Shown here: positions 40,408-48,555 of the stretch, piece by piece
Layout: every line of letters begins with the position of its first letter
How positions within the stretch are numbered: the first letter of the stretch is position 1
Assembly: GCA_000435275.1 (NCBI GenBank)
Contig: FR883868.1
Location: 1-64,000, forward strand
Source: Clostridium sp. CAG:557
GTDB lineage: Bacteria > Bacillota > Clostridia > Oscillospirales > Acutalibacteraceae
Reading direction: 5' to 3'
DNA: 64,000 bases
The notes under the pieces: model-generated
Database searches by the model: none
What the model saw: the letters and a program-made list of their open reading frames with translations, nothing else
What the model was told of the DNA's origin: nothing
Program-made: the position numbers and the translations under genes

Positions 40408-42450
40408 ATGGCATCGTTATTTGAAAAAGATATTCAATTTTTAAAAGGTGTCGGTAGTAAACGCAAAGTTTTATTCAAAAAACTTAAAGTGCCTACTATC
40501 GGCGCTTTATTGCGTTTTTATCCCAGAACTTACGAAGATTGGTCAAATTTTACTGATATAAAATCTGCTCCCGTTGGGACTCCATGCTGCATTAAGGCTG
40601 TCGTAACTTCTCCCGTTTATGAAAACTTAATTCGTCGCGGAATGTCACTTTACAAAGTTCGTGTTTGTGATGGAGAATCATACCTGAATATTACCTTTTT
40701 TAACAATCGCTTCGTAAAAAATAAGCTAAAGCTTGGTGAAGAGTTTTTATTTTACGGCGTTGTTAAGCTAAATTTTAATCACTACGAAATGACTTCACCA
40801 AATTTCATGTCCGTTAATGACTGCGTGGCTTTGCGCCCAATTTATTCGCAAACGCAAGGCTTAACATCAAAACAAATTGAAACTTCAGTTAAAAACGCTT
40901 TGGAACTACTTCCGGATACTGTAAAAGACCCACTTTCTACGGAAATTCGCCAAAAATTCAGCCTGTGTGACTTGCGGTTTGCCCTAGAAAATATTCATTT
41001 TCCTGCAAACAAAAAAAGCTTAGACGTCGCTCGAAAAAGGCTTACTTTTGAGGAATTATTGCTGCTACAACTTGGGCTTTTTCAAATAAAAGAACATAAT
41101 CGCAAGCAAAATCGGTTTAAAATTAAACAGAATTTATCCGATGAATTTTGGGGATTATTGCCTTTCAAGCCTACATCTGCGCAAGTTCGTACCGTAAATG
41201 AATGTATTTCAGATATGATGTCAGAAACTTCTATGCACAGGCTCATTCAAGGTGATGTCGGCTCTGGAAAAACCGCAGTTGCAGCTGCACTTTGCTATTC
41301 TGCAATAAAATCTGGCATGCAGGCTGCGATCATGGTTCCTACAGAAATTTTGGCCGAGCAACATTTTAACTTTTTTAGCCGCGTTTTAGGCGCTGCCGGC
41401 ATACGTGTTGAAATTTTAACCGGCTCAACATCTAAGGCTAAAAAAAGGCGCATAAAAGACTATCTTGAAGTCAACGCAATAGACCTTATCATCGGGACTC
41501 ACGCACTTTTGTCTGATGATGTGTATTTCTCTAATTTAGGACTTATAATCACCGACGAACAACATCGTTTTGGAGTATCTCAGCGTGCAAAATTGGTCTC
41601 AAAAGGCCAAGAGCCACATATTGTCGTTATGTCTGCTACCCCAATCCCGCGCACTCTTGCAATGATAATTTATGGCGATTTGGATATTTCTATTATTGAT
41701 GAAATGCCTCCTGGCCGGCAAAAAATTGATACTTTTTTTGTTTCTGGAGAAAAGCGTTTACGAGCATATAATTTTATCAAAAATTTGATTGATGAAGGTC
41801 GACAGGCTTACATTGTTTGTCCGCTGATTGATGAAAATGATTCTAATTTATTATCAGCTCAAGTGTATGCGCAAAAACTTCAAAATGAATTTTTTAAAAA
41901 TTATAAAATTGGCTTGCTGCATGGAAAAATGAGTGCTCGCGAAAAAAATTATATAATGAACTCTTTCGCTGCACATGAGATTGACATTTTGGTTTCCACA
42001 ACGGTCATCGAGGTCGGCGTGGATGTCCCAAATTCCGTTGTCATGCTGATTGAAAATGCTGAGCGGTTCGGTTTATCACAGCTTCATCAACTTCGCGGGC
42101 GAGTTGGGCGTGGAAAACATAAATCTTACTGTATTTTAATTTCTGACAACAAAAACGAAGAAACTTTACATAGATTACATACAATTTGCCGAACAAATGA
42201 CGGTCTAAAAATTGCCGATGAAGACCTCAAAACTCGCGGACCTGGTGATTTTATCGGTTCCAGACAGCATGGCTTGCCAGATTTGCATATTTCTGGTTTA
42301 ATTAAAGACATAGGAATATTAAATGACTCCAAACACGCTGCCCTAGATATTTTAAATGAAGACCCTCATTTAAGGCTTGAAAAAAATCGTACCTTAAAAG
42401 CAGAAATAACTCAGTTATTTAGCAAAGTTGAATGTGGATTTTCTTTTTAA
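40408..42450 (+). CDS. recG: ATP-dependent DNA helicase RecG
   Basis: Remodels stalled forks and Holliday junctions. The N-terminal wedge/OB domain spans about 1-235 (IDAL-type start FLKGVGSKRKVLFKKLKV). The helicase core has Walker A GDVGSGKTAVA near 285-295, the DEAH-type DEQHRFGV, SATPIPRTLA, and QLRGRVGRG. The C-terminus contains DLKTRGPGDFIGSRQHG, a RecG hallmark. The 680-aa length is normal. GGAGGT precedes the ATG. Confidence 0.97.
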   Translation: MASLFEKDIQFLKGVGSKRKVLFKKLKVPTIGALLRFYPRTYEDWSNFTDIKSAPVGTPCCIKAVVTSPVYENLIRRGMSLYKVRVCDGESYLNITFFNNRFVKNKLKLGEEFLFYGVVKLNFNHYEMTSPNFMSVNDCVALRPIYSQTQGLTSKQIETSVKNALELLPDTVKDPLSTEIRQKFSLCDLRFALENIHFPANKKSLDVARKRLTFEELLLLQLGLFQIKEHNRKQNRFKIKQNLSDEFWGLLPFKPTSAQVRTVNECISDMMSETSMHRLIQGDVGSGKTAVAAALCYSAIKSGMQAAIMVPTEILAEQHFNFFSRVLGAAGIRVEILTGSTSKAKKRRIKDYLEVNAIDLIIGTHALLSDDVYFSNLGLIITDEQHRFGVSQRAKLVSKGQEPHIVVMSATPIPRTLAMIIYGDLDISIIDEMPPGRQKIDTFFVSGEKRLRAYNFIKNLIDEGRQAYIVCPLIDENDSNLLSAQVYAQKLQNEFFKNYKIGLLHGKMSAREKNYIMNSFAAHEIDILVSTTVIEVGVDVPNSVVMLIENAERFGLSQLHQLRGRVGRGKHKSYCILISDNKNEETLHRLHTICRTNDGLKIADEDLKTRGPGDFIGSRQHGLPDLHISGLIKDIGILNDSKHAALDILNEDPHLRLEKNRTLKAEITQLFSKVECGFSF

Positions 42451-42545
42451 AACAAAAAACGAGCGCAGCGGAATGCCTATGCTACATGTTAGGGCAGATA
42501 CGCTCGCCGCCACTGTAAAAATTTAAAAAATAGGAGTGAAAAAAG

Positions 42546-43397
42546 TTGACAAACATAATAAACGGTAAAGAAATTTCAGATAAATTTCTCAAAAAGCTAA
42601 AAAAAGAAGTCTGCAATTTAAAAACCGAACTAAATTTACAGCCTGCCTTAGCTGTGATAATTGTCGGTGATGATCCGGCTTCAAAAATTTATGTCAGAAA
42701 CAAAAAGCGTGCATGTGAAGAAATCGGCATAAAATCTATTGAATTTGCTTTGCCAACTAATACTTCCGAAAACGAACTCTTAAATTTGATCGATGCGCTA
42801 AATAAGCGCCCTGATGTAAACGGAATTCTTGTACAGATGCCGCTACCACCTCATATAAATGAAAAGATCATCATTGCGCACATTAATCCTATAAAAGATG
42901 TTGACGCTTTTCACGAAACAAATGTTGGAAAAATTATGATTGGCAACTTTAAATTCTTGCCATGCACTCCTGCCGGTATTATTCATCTTCTTGACGAATC
43001 TAACATTGAAATTTCTAGCAAACATTGTGTTATAATCGGAAGAAGCAATATTGTAGGCAAACCTCTTGCTATGCTCATGTTACATCGAGACGCCACTGTT
43101 ACAATCTGTCATAGCAAAACAAAAAATCTAACTGAAATTTGCAAAACTGCGGACATTCTGATTGCCGCTGTGGGAAAGGTAAACTTTGTTACCAGTAACA
43201 TGGTAAAGCCTGGTGCTGTGGTTGTCGACGTAGGGATAAATCGTTGTGAAAACGGGAAAATATGCGGCGATGTCGATTTTGAACACGTAAAAAATATCGC
43301 ATCATATATAACTCCTGTACCTGGTGGTGTTGGCCCTATGACGATTTCTATGCTCATGAAAAATACTATTACCGCTGCATTAATGCAAAAAAAATAA
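42546..43397 (+). CDS. folD: Bifunctional methylenetetrahydrofolate dehydrogenase/cyclohydrolase
   Basis: Interconverts methylene-THF and formyl-THF, supplying one-carbon units for purines and for Fmt. The catalytic lysine region is IYVRNKKRACEEIGI. GILVQMPLPPHI and KDVDAFHETN are substrate-site blocks. The NADP loop is IGRSNIVGKPLAMLML, and the C-terminus has TPVPGGVGPMTISML. The 283-aa length is standard. The start is TTG 42546 after TAGGAG. Confidence 0.97.
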   Translation: MTNIINGKEISDKFLKKLKKEVCNLKTELNLQPALAVIIVGDDPASKIYVRNKKRACEEIGIKSIEFALPTNTSENELLNLIDALNKRPDVNGILVQMPLPPHINEKIIIAHINPIKDVDAFHETNVGKIMIGNFKFLPCTPAGIIHLLDESNIEISSKHCVIIGRSNIVGKPLAMLMLHRDATVTICHSKTKNLTEICKTADILIAAVGKVNFVTSNMVKPGAVVVDVGINRCENGKICGDVDFEHVKNIASYITPVPGGVGPMTISMLMKNTITAALMQKK

Positions 43398-43431
43398 ACT
43401 TTTATCTTTTTTCTGCAAAGGAGGAATTTAT

Positions 43432-45405
43432 ATGGATATTTCTCAAAATGACCTCGGTCGATTAAAATTATTGTCCGAAAAATACCGCAACATACAGTCT
43501 GCGGCAACGGAACTTATAAATCTTCGGGCAATAACTAATTTACCTAAAGGCACTGAACATTTTATTTCAGACCTACACGGTGAATTTGAAACTTTTTACC
43601 ACATCAGCAATAACGCTTCCGGTGCTATTCGTGAAAAAATTGATTACTTATTTGCATCAGATCTCAACAACAAAGAACGCGCTAAACTTTCTACACTTAT
43701 ATACTATCCGGTAGAAAAATTAAATGAGTTAGCTATAATGGAACTTAATACCAAAGAATGGTACATTATTACTATCAACAGACTTATTAAAGTTTGTCGA
43801 TTTGTCGCCTCAAAATACACCAAAAGTAAAGTTCGAAAAGCCCTCCCAGTTGATTTTGTCTATATAATTGAAGAGCTTTTGTACAACAGCTACGAGGACC
43901 GCAACAAGGAATATTATTATGTAAATATTATCAATACAATTATCGAAATCGGTCGTGCTGATGCGGTTATCGCGGCTATTTGTAATACGATAAAAAAATT
44001 GGTTGTTGACCATTTGCACATAGTTGGAGATATTTTTGACCGCGGTCCTCGTGCAGATATAGTTCTAGATTCCATTTTAAAACATCACTCGGTCGATATT
44101 CAATGGGGAAATCACGATATTATTTGGATGGGGGCTGCTTGTGGAAATCCAACTTGTATCGCTGTCGCATTGTGTAATTCTATTAATTACAATAATCTGG
44201 AATTTCTCGAGGAAGGTTACGGTATTAATTTGCGTCCGTTAGCTGTTTTTGCCTCTAAAGTCTATAAAAATTCTGATATTTCTTGCTTCAAAACTAAAAA
44301 TATAAACTCTGCCGGAAATTTCAGCTTTAACGATTCTGCGTTAATTGCAAAAATGTTTAAGGCTATCTCGATTATTCGTTTTAAGCTCGAGGGGCAAACT
44401 ATTAAACGCAACCCTCAATTTAGCATGGACGACCGCTTGCTTTTAGATAAAATTAATTACGAAAATAAAACTGTGCGTATTGGCGAAAATGATTATTTAT
44501 TGAAAGACACCGATTTTCCTACTGTGAATAAAAATAATCCATATAGGCTGACTACTCAGGAAAACGAGCTGGTAGTTCAATTAAGGTCGGCATTTTTGCA
44601 CAGCGAAAAACTTCAGCGACATATAAAATTTTTATACACTCACGGAAATATTTACAAGTGCTTTAACTCGAATCTGCTTTTGCACGGCTGTATTCCTTTA
44701 AATGAGGACGGCTCTTTAATGACTTTCGACTTTGATGGAAGAGAATTATCCGGCAAAAATTTTCTCGACTACGCTGAACAAATCGTTAGAGATGCTTATT
44801 TTAATAGAAATTTAAGTGAAAATCAAAAAAATTCTGACTTTTTGTGGTTTTTGTGGTGTGGAAAATTTTCTCCACTATTCGGTAAAGACAAAATGGCTAC
44901 TTTTGAACGCCTTTTAGTAAAAGATAAAAGCACTCACTACGAAACTAAAAATGCTTACTACAAGTACACTTATGACGAAAATATTTGCTCGAAACTTCTG
45001 AATCTGTTTGAACTTAATGGAAATTATTCTCATATTATAAATGGACATATCCCTGTAAAATCAAAAGACGGTGAGCATCCTGTTCGTGCAAACGGAAAAT
45101 TAATTATAATCGACGGCGGATTCTGTAAGGCTTATCAAAAAACTACCGGAACGGCCGGGTATACTCTTATTTACAACTCGTACGGCTTGCGACTTTGCGC
45201 TCACGAACCTTTTGAGGGAATTTTTGAAGCTATAAATAATAATACCGATATTTTTTCAACTTATGTGGTTTCCGAAAAGGTCAATCAAAGAATTACCGTT
45301 GGACAAACTGATAAAGGTGCCGAAATTTTTTCTACTATTCTCGATTTAAAAAAGTTAATATACGCCTATCAGACCGGCATCCTTAAAGAAATTTACAACG
45401 ACTAA
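43432..45405 (+). CDS. fbp: Fructose-1,6-bisphosphatase, class III
   Basis: Gluconeogenic phosphatase specific to Firmicutes, with a calcineurin-like metallophosphatase core. Metal motifs are ISDLHGEFETF near residue 45, VGDIFDRGPRAD near 199-209, and WGNHDIIWMG. Later blocks include NGHIPVKSKDGEHPVRANGK and IIDGGFCKAYQKTTGTAGY. The 657-aa length fits class III. GGAGGA precedes the ATG. It opposes pfkA (30886-31854) and complements pckA (48556-50328). Confidence 0.96.
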   Translation: MDISQNDLGRLKLLSEKYRNIQSAATELINLRAITNLPKGTEHFISDLHGEFETFYHISNNASGAIREKIDYLFASDLNNKERAKLSTLIYYPVEKLNELAIMELNTKEWYIITINRLIKVCRFVASKYTKSKVRKALPVDFVYIIEELLYNSYEDRNKEYYYVNIINTIIEIGRADAVIAAICNTIKKLVVDHLHIVGDIFDRGPRADIVLDSILKHHSVDIQWGNHDIIWMGAACGNPTCIAVALCNSINYNNLEFLEEGYGINLRPLAVFASKVYKNSDISCFKTKNINSAGNFSFNDSALIAKMFKAISIIRFKLEGQTIKRNPQFSMDDRLLLDKINYENKTVRIGENDYLLKDTDFPTVNKNNPYRLTTQENELVVQLRSAFLHSEKLQRHIKFLYTHGNIYKCFNSNLLLHGCIPLNEDGSLMTFDFDGRELSGKNFLDYAEQIVRDAYFNRNLSENQKNSDFLWFLWCGKFSPLFGKDKMATFERLLVKDKSTHYETKNAYYKYTYDENICSKLLNLFELNGNYSHIINGHIPVKSKDGEHPVRANGKLIIIDGGFCKAYQKTTGTAGYTLIYNSYGLRLCAHEPFEGIFEAINNNTDIFSTYVVSEKVNQRITVGQTDKGAEIFSTILDLKKLIYAYQTGILKEIYND

Positions 45406-45421
45406 TTTTTTATTTTTATTA

Positions 45422-45450
45422 TTGCAAATTTCGCCATTTAATGTTATAAT
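45422..45450 (+). promoter_or_regulatory. Promoter of the cysteine desulfidase-like gene
   Basis: TTGCAA (45422-45427) and TATAAT (45445-45450) are 17 bp apart, leaving a leader of about 80 nt before the start codon. Confidence 0.65.
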
Positions 45451-45537
45451 TTATAGTACGGTTATATATTTTTAAAATTCTTAGACTTTCATTTCAATAA
45501 TGGCTCAATCTAAATTAATTTTTGAAAGGGCGTTAGT

Positions 45538-46845
45538 ATGATTAAAAATGCTTTAAAGGAGAATTTTACTAAAGAAAAGGCTGATATTTATTACTCTTAT
45601 CTACGAATTTTAGAAGATGAACTTATTCCTGCTATGGGTTGCACTGAACCGATTTCTCTTGCTTACGCTGCGGCAAAAGCTCGTTGTATTCTCGGCGATT
45701 TGCCAGATAAAATCGACGTTGTTGTCAGCGGAAATATCATTAAAAATGTTAAAAGCGTTGTTGTTCCTAATACTAATGGCTTAAAAGGTATTAAAGCTGC
45801 TGTCGCCGCTGGAGTTATTTCTGGGCGCGAAGACAAAGTTCTTGAGGTTCTTTCGGAACTCTCTGCTGAACAAAAAAATCAGATTATTAATTACCTTCAG
45901 AACACCATCATTACTGTTTCTCCTGCTAGCAGCGATTTAAATTTTGATATTGTTTTAACTCTTTTCAAAGGCAGTTCTTATTCTAAATTAAGAATTATTG
46001 ATGATCATACAAATGTTGTTTTAATTGAAAAAAATGGAGAAATTTTATATACCCCTGAAAAAACTAATTCTCATGTTGTACATAATAATGATAAATTATT
46101 GCTTAACATTGAAGATATTTTTAAATTTGCTAATCTTGTTGAAATCTCCGATGTTAAGGAGCTTATTTCTAAACAAATTCAGTACAACATGGCTATCGCT
46201 GAAGAAGGCCTAAAAGGTAATTATGGTGCTAGCGTCGGTAAAACTTTACTGTCTATGTATGGAAATGATATAAAAAACCGTGCAAAAGCTAAAGCTGCTG
46301 CTGGTTCTGATGCTCGAATGAATGGTTGTGAATTACCTGTTATTATTGTTTCTGGTAGTGGCAATCAAGGTTTGACTGTAAGCGTTCCTGTTATCGAGTA
46401 TGCAAAAGAATACAATATCGATAGCGATACTTTATACCGTGCTCTTGTTTTATCAAATTTAATAGCTATATATCTCAAAAATGGCATCGGTAGTCTTTCT
46501 GCTTTTTGTGGTGCTGTCTGCGCCGGTTGTGCAAGTGGTGCCGCTATTGCTTATTTACTCGGCGGAAACTTGGATGCTGTTTCTACTACCGTTTCTAATG
46601 CACTTGCAATTACTTCTGGCATTGTTTGTGACGGTGCAAAGTCTTCTTGTGCCGCAAAAATAGTAAATTCTGTCGAAGCTGGAATTTTGGGATACCATAT
46701 GTACTTAAATGAACGTAAATTTTTGCCTGGAGATGGTATTTTAGGGAATGATATTGAAAGTACAGTAAAAAATATCTGGCGGTTAGGAAAACACGGTATG
46801 AAACAAACAGATGTTGAGATTTTAAATATTATGACCGATAATTAA
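45538..46845 (+). CDS. L-cysteine desulfidase-like iron-sulfur lyase (UPF0597/CyuA family)
   Basis: Related to the [4Fe-4S] L-cysteine desulfidase and to the alpha chain of bacterial L-serine dehydratase. It would release sulfide, ammonia and pyruvate from cysteine. The 435-aa sequence carries AMGCTEPISLAYAAAKAR near residues 33-50 with a candidate cluster cysteine. Glycine-rich AGSDARMNGCELPVIIVSGSGNQG lies in the middle, and two cysteine-rich blocks, FCGAVCAGCASGAA and SGIVCDGAKSSCA, are further candidates. The family call is firm; serine versus cysteine as substrate is inferred from family naming. Confidence 0.82.
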   Translation: MIKNALKENFTKEKADIYYSYLRILEDELIPAMGCTEPISLAYAAAKARCILGDLPDKIDVVVSGNIIKNVKSVVVPNTNGLKGIKAAVAAGVISGREDKVLEVLSELSAEQKNQIINYLQNTIITVSPASSDLNFDIVLTLFKGSSYSKLRIIDDHTNVVLIEKNGEILYTPEKTNSHVVHNNDKLLLNIEDIFKFANLVEISDVKELISKQIQYNMAIAEEGLKGNYGASVGKTLLSMYGNDIKNRAKAKAAAGSDARMNGCELPVIIVSGSGNQGLTVSVPVIEYAKEYNIDSDTLYRALVLSNLIAIYLKNGIGSLSAFCGAVCAGCASGAAIAYLLGGNLDAVSTTVSNALAITSGIVCDGAKSSCAAKIVNSVEAGILGYHMYLNERKFLPGDGILGNDIESTVKNIWRLGKHGMKQTDVEILNIMTDN

Positions 46846-46869
46846 AATTTATTTAAGGAGTCCCATAAA

Positions 46870-47364
46870 TTGAAAAAATTTATATCTCTCTTAGTTTGTT
46901 CAACTTTATTCTCTTGCGTAGAGCCTAATCTTTATTGCAGTGCTGAAGATAAAGTCATCAATAAAAAAATATTGAAAGTCCACATCTCGCCCAAAAAAGC
47001 TGCAAGTATAAAGTTAAATATTAACGAAGATGAATTCTTAAAAAATAAACTTTTAGAATTGTCTAAAAACAAAAATTTTACAGATCAAGTAATAAAAAAT
47101 TATACAAACGCTCATGAAGCTCCAATTTGGCTAAAAATTGTAAAAATTTTATGCTTGCCATTTAATGCTTGCTGGTTTTTGGTCAAAAAAACTTGTGACT
47201 ATGTTATAGGAAAAAAAGCAACAAAATTTATTGAAAATACATTGATTCCTACTGCATTCGCTGCTACAACCGGTTTAGCAATTTATAATAAAATACCTTC
47301 AGTGCACAAATTTATTGACTATATTATCTCTTTTATTAAAACTTCTTCAAATGAAACCGAATAA
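46870..47364 (+). CDS. Secreted or membrane-anchored protein of unknown function
   Basis: I do not recognise this 164-aa protein. It starts at TTG 46870 behind AAGGAG. The N-terminus MKKFISLLVCSTLFSCVEP is signal-like; LFSC could be a weak lipobox, or cleavage could follow LYCSA. A lysine-rich, helical stretch (about 28-90) follows. Two hydrophobic segments come after it, about 93-115 (LKIVKILCLPFNACWFLV) and 130-146 (LIPTAFAATTGLAIY). Its last 14 bp overlap queH. No catalytic motif is visible. Confidence 0.6.
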   Translation: MKKFISLLVCSTLFSCVEPNLYCSAEDKVINKKILKVHISPKKAASIKLNINEDEFLKNKLLELSKNKNFTDQVIKNYTNAHEAPIWLKIVKILCLPFNACWFLVKKTCDYVIGKKATKFIENTLIPTAFAATTGLAIYNKIPSVHKFIDYIISFIKTSSNETE

Positions 47365-47968
47365 TTATCAAAAAATACTTGATGACGTATTAACTAAAGT
47401 AAAAACCAGCAAAAGTAAACCAACTTTGCTTTTGCACTGTTGCTGTGCTCCATGTAGCAGTTACGTCTTTGAATATCTGGTTCCCTATTTTAATATTACA
47501 GCTTTATTTTATAATCCTAATATTTCCCCTAAAACAGAATACGATTTTCGATTAAATGAACTTAAGCGGCTTATTTTTGATATGAATTTTTCTCAAAAAA
47601 TCAATTTAATTGAAGAACTTTATGAACCTCAAAAATTTAAGGAAATTTCTCTTGGATTGGAAAACTGTCCAGAGGGCTCTTTAAGGTGCTTTAAATGCTA
47701 TTATTTAAGGTTACAAAAAACGGCCTTTATTGCAAAAAAATTAAATTTCGACTACTTTACAACTACTCTTACAATTAGTCCTTACAAAAATGCCAATAGG
47801 CTTAATGAAATAGGTGCAATGCTAGCTTCGGAGTATGGCACTAAATATTTATTTTCTGACTTTAAAAAGAAAGATGGTTACAAACACTCTATTGAATTAT
47901 CAAAAAAATATAATCTTTATAGACAAAATTATTGTGGTTGCAAATTTTCTAAAAAAGCTTCTGTTTAA
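47351..47968 (+). CDS. queH: Epoxyqueuosine reductase QueH
   Basis: Performs the last step of queuosine synthesis in tRNA, the non-orthologous replacement for QueG. The 205-aa protein shows LLHCCCAPCSS near residues 24-34, YNPNISPKTEYDFRLNE, CPEGSLRCFKCYYLRL and YCGCKFSKK, giving the cysteine set of the family. The start is ATG 47351, overlapping the upstream unknown gene. A good terminator follows. The Dus and RlmN enzymes elsewhere in the window also modify RNA. Confidence 0.93.
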   Translation: MKPNNYQKILDDVLTKVKTSKSKPTLLLHCCCAPCSSYVFEYLVPYFNITALFYNPNISPKTEYDFRLNELKRLIFDMNFSQKINLIEELYEPQKFKEISLGLENCPEGSLRCFKCYYLRLQKTAFIAKKLNFDYFTTTLTISPYKNANRLNEIGAMLASEYGTKYLFSDFKKKDGYKHSIELSKKYNLYRQNYCGCKFSKKASV

Positions 47969-47971
47969 ATT

Positions 47972-48004
47972 AAATAGACTTACCTTTTTTGCGTAAGTCT
48001 ATTT
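47972..48004 (+). terminator. Terminator after queH
   Basis: A perfect 12-bp stem (47972-47983 with 47993-48004) and a 9-nt loop are followed by a T-rich run. Confidence 0.85.
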
Positions 48005-48064
48005 TTTATTTAGAATAATCACTCCTTCATTGTGTAAAAATAAGCCTAGAAAGGATGTGTTTTT

Positions 48065-48511
48065 GTGAAACCAACAGAAAATGAATATTCTAAAATGTCT
48101 GACGATGCTTCCCCAGCTTCTCCAATGATAAAAAATATCTTTTGGGCTTTTATTTCCGGAGGAATCATTTGTACAATCGGACAATTTTTAATAAGTTTTT
48201 ATCAAAATTACTGCGGTTTAAATTTAAAAGATTCTCGTGCTGCTGTATCTGTAACTTTAGTCGGAGCCGGAGCTTTGCTCACTGCTCTGCGTGTGTACGA
48301 TAACATTGCAAAACACGCTGGCGCCGGAACACTTGTTCCCATAACAGGTTTTGCAAATTCTATCGTCGCACCTGCTATTGAGTTTAAAAGTGAAGGTCAA
48401 ATCATGGGAATCGGTGCTAAAATGTTCATCATTGCTGGACCGGTTTTGGTCTTTGGTGTAACCGCCTCAACTATCTATGGCCTAATTCTATGGATTTTTA
48501 AATTATTTTAA
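48065..48511 (+). CDS. spoVAC: Stage V sporulation protein AC
   Basis: Inner spore membrane channel component that moves dipicolinic acid; SpoVAC acts as a mechanosensitive channel in B. subtilis. The 148-aa sequence has the SpoVAC-type start with an N-terminal hydrophilic part, then AFISGGIICTIGQFLISFY, AGAGTLVPITGFANSIVAPAIE with FKSEGQIMGIG, and a final hydrophobic segment. The N-terminal extension and the IEFKSEGQ block favour SpoVAC over SpoVAE. The GTG start follows AAAGGATG. Unusually, spoVAD and spoVAE are not next to it. Confidence 0.85.
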   Translation: MKPTENEYSKMSDDASPASPMIKNIFWAFISGGIICTIGQFLISFYQNYCGLNLKDSRAAVSVTLVGAGALLTALRVYDNIAKHAGAGTLVPITGFANSIVAPAIEFKSEGQIMGIGAKMFIIAGPVLVFGVTASTIYGLILWIFKLF

Positions 48512-48525
48512 TCTAGCATAAAAAG

Positions 48526-48549
48526 ACACCGCGCGATATAGTGCGGTGT
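48526..48549. terminator. Convergent-end hairpin with repeated apex (copy 2)
   Basis: A 7-bp stem (48526-48532 with 48543-48549), extendable with A/T pairs, lies between spoVAC and the convergent pckA. T-rich tails occur on both sides, so it can serve both strands. Bases 48530-48545 are identical to 23765-23780. Confidence 0.8.
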
Positions 48550-48555
48550 TTATTT

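Noticed and set aside
42460..42506. Imperfect palindrome between recG and folD (CGAGCG/CGCTCG around a bulged inner stem)
   Set aside because: It resembles the four-way-junction elements in position, but I can draw only one closing stem and one weak inner stem, so I do not count it as a fifth member.
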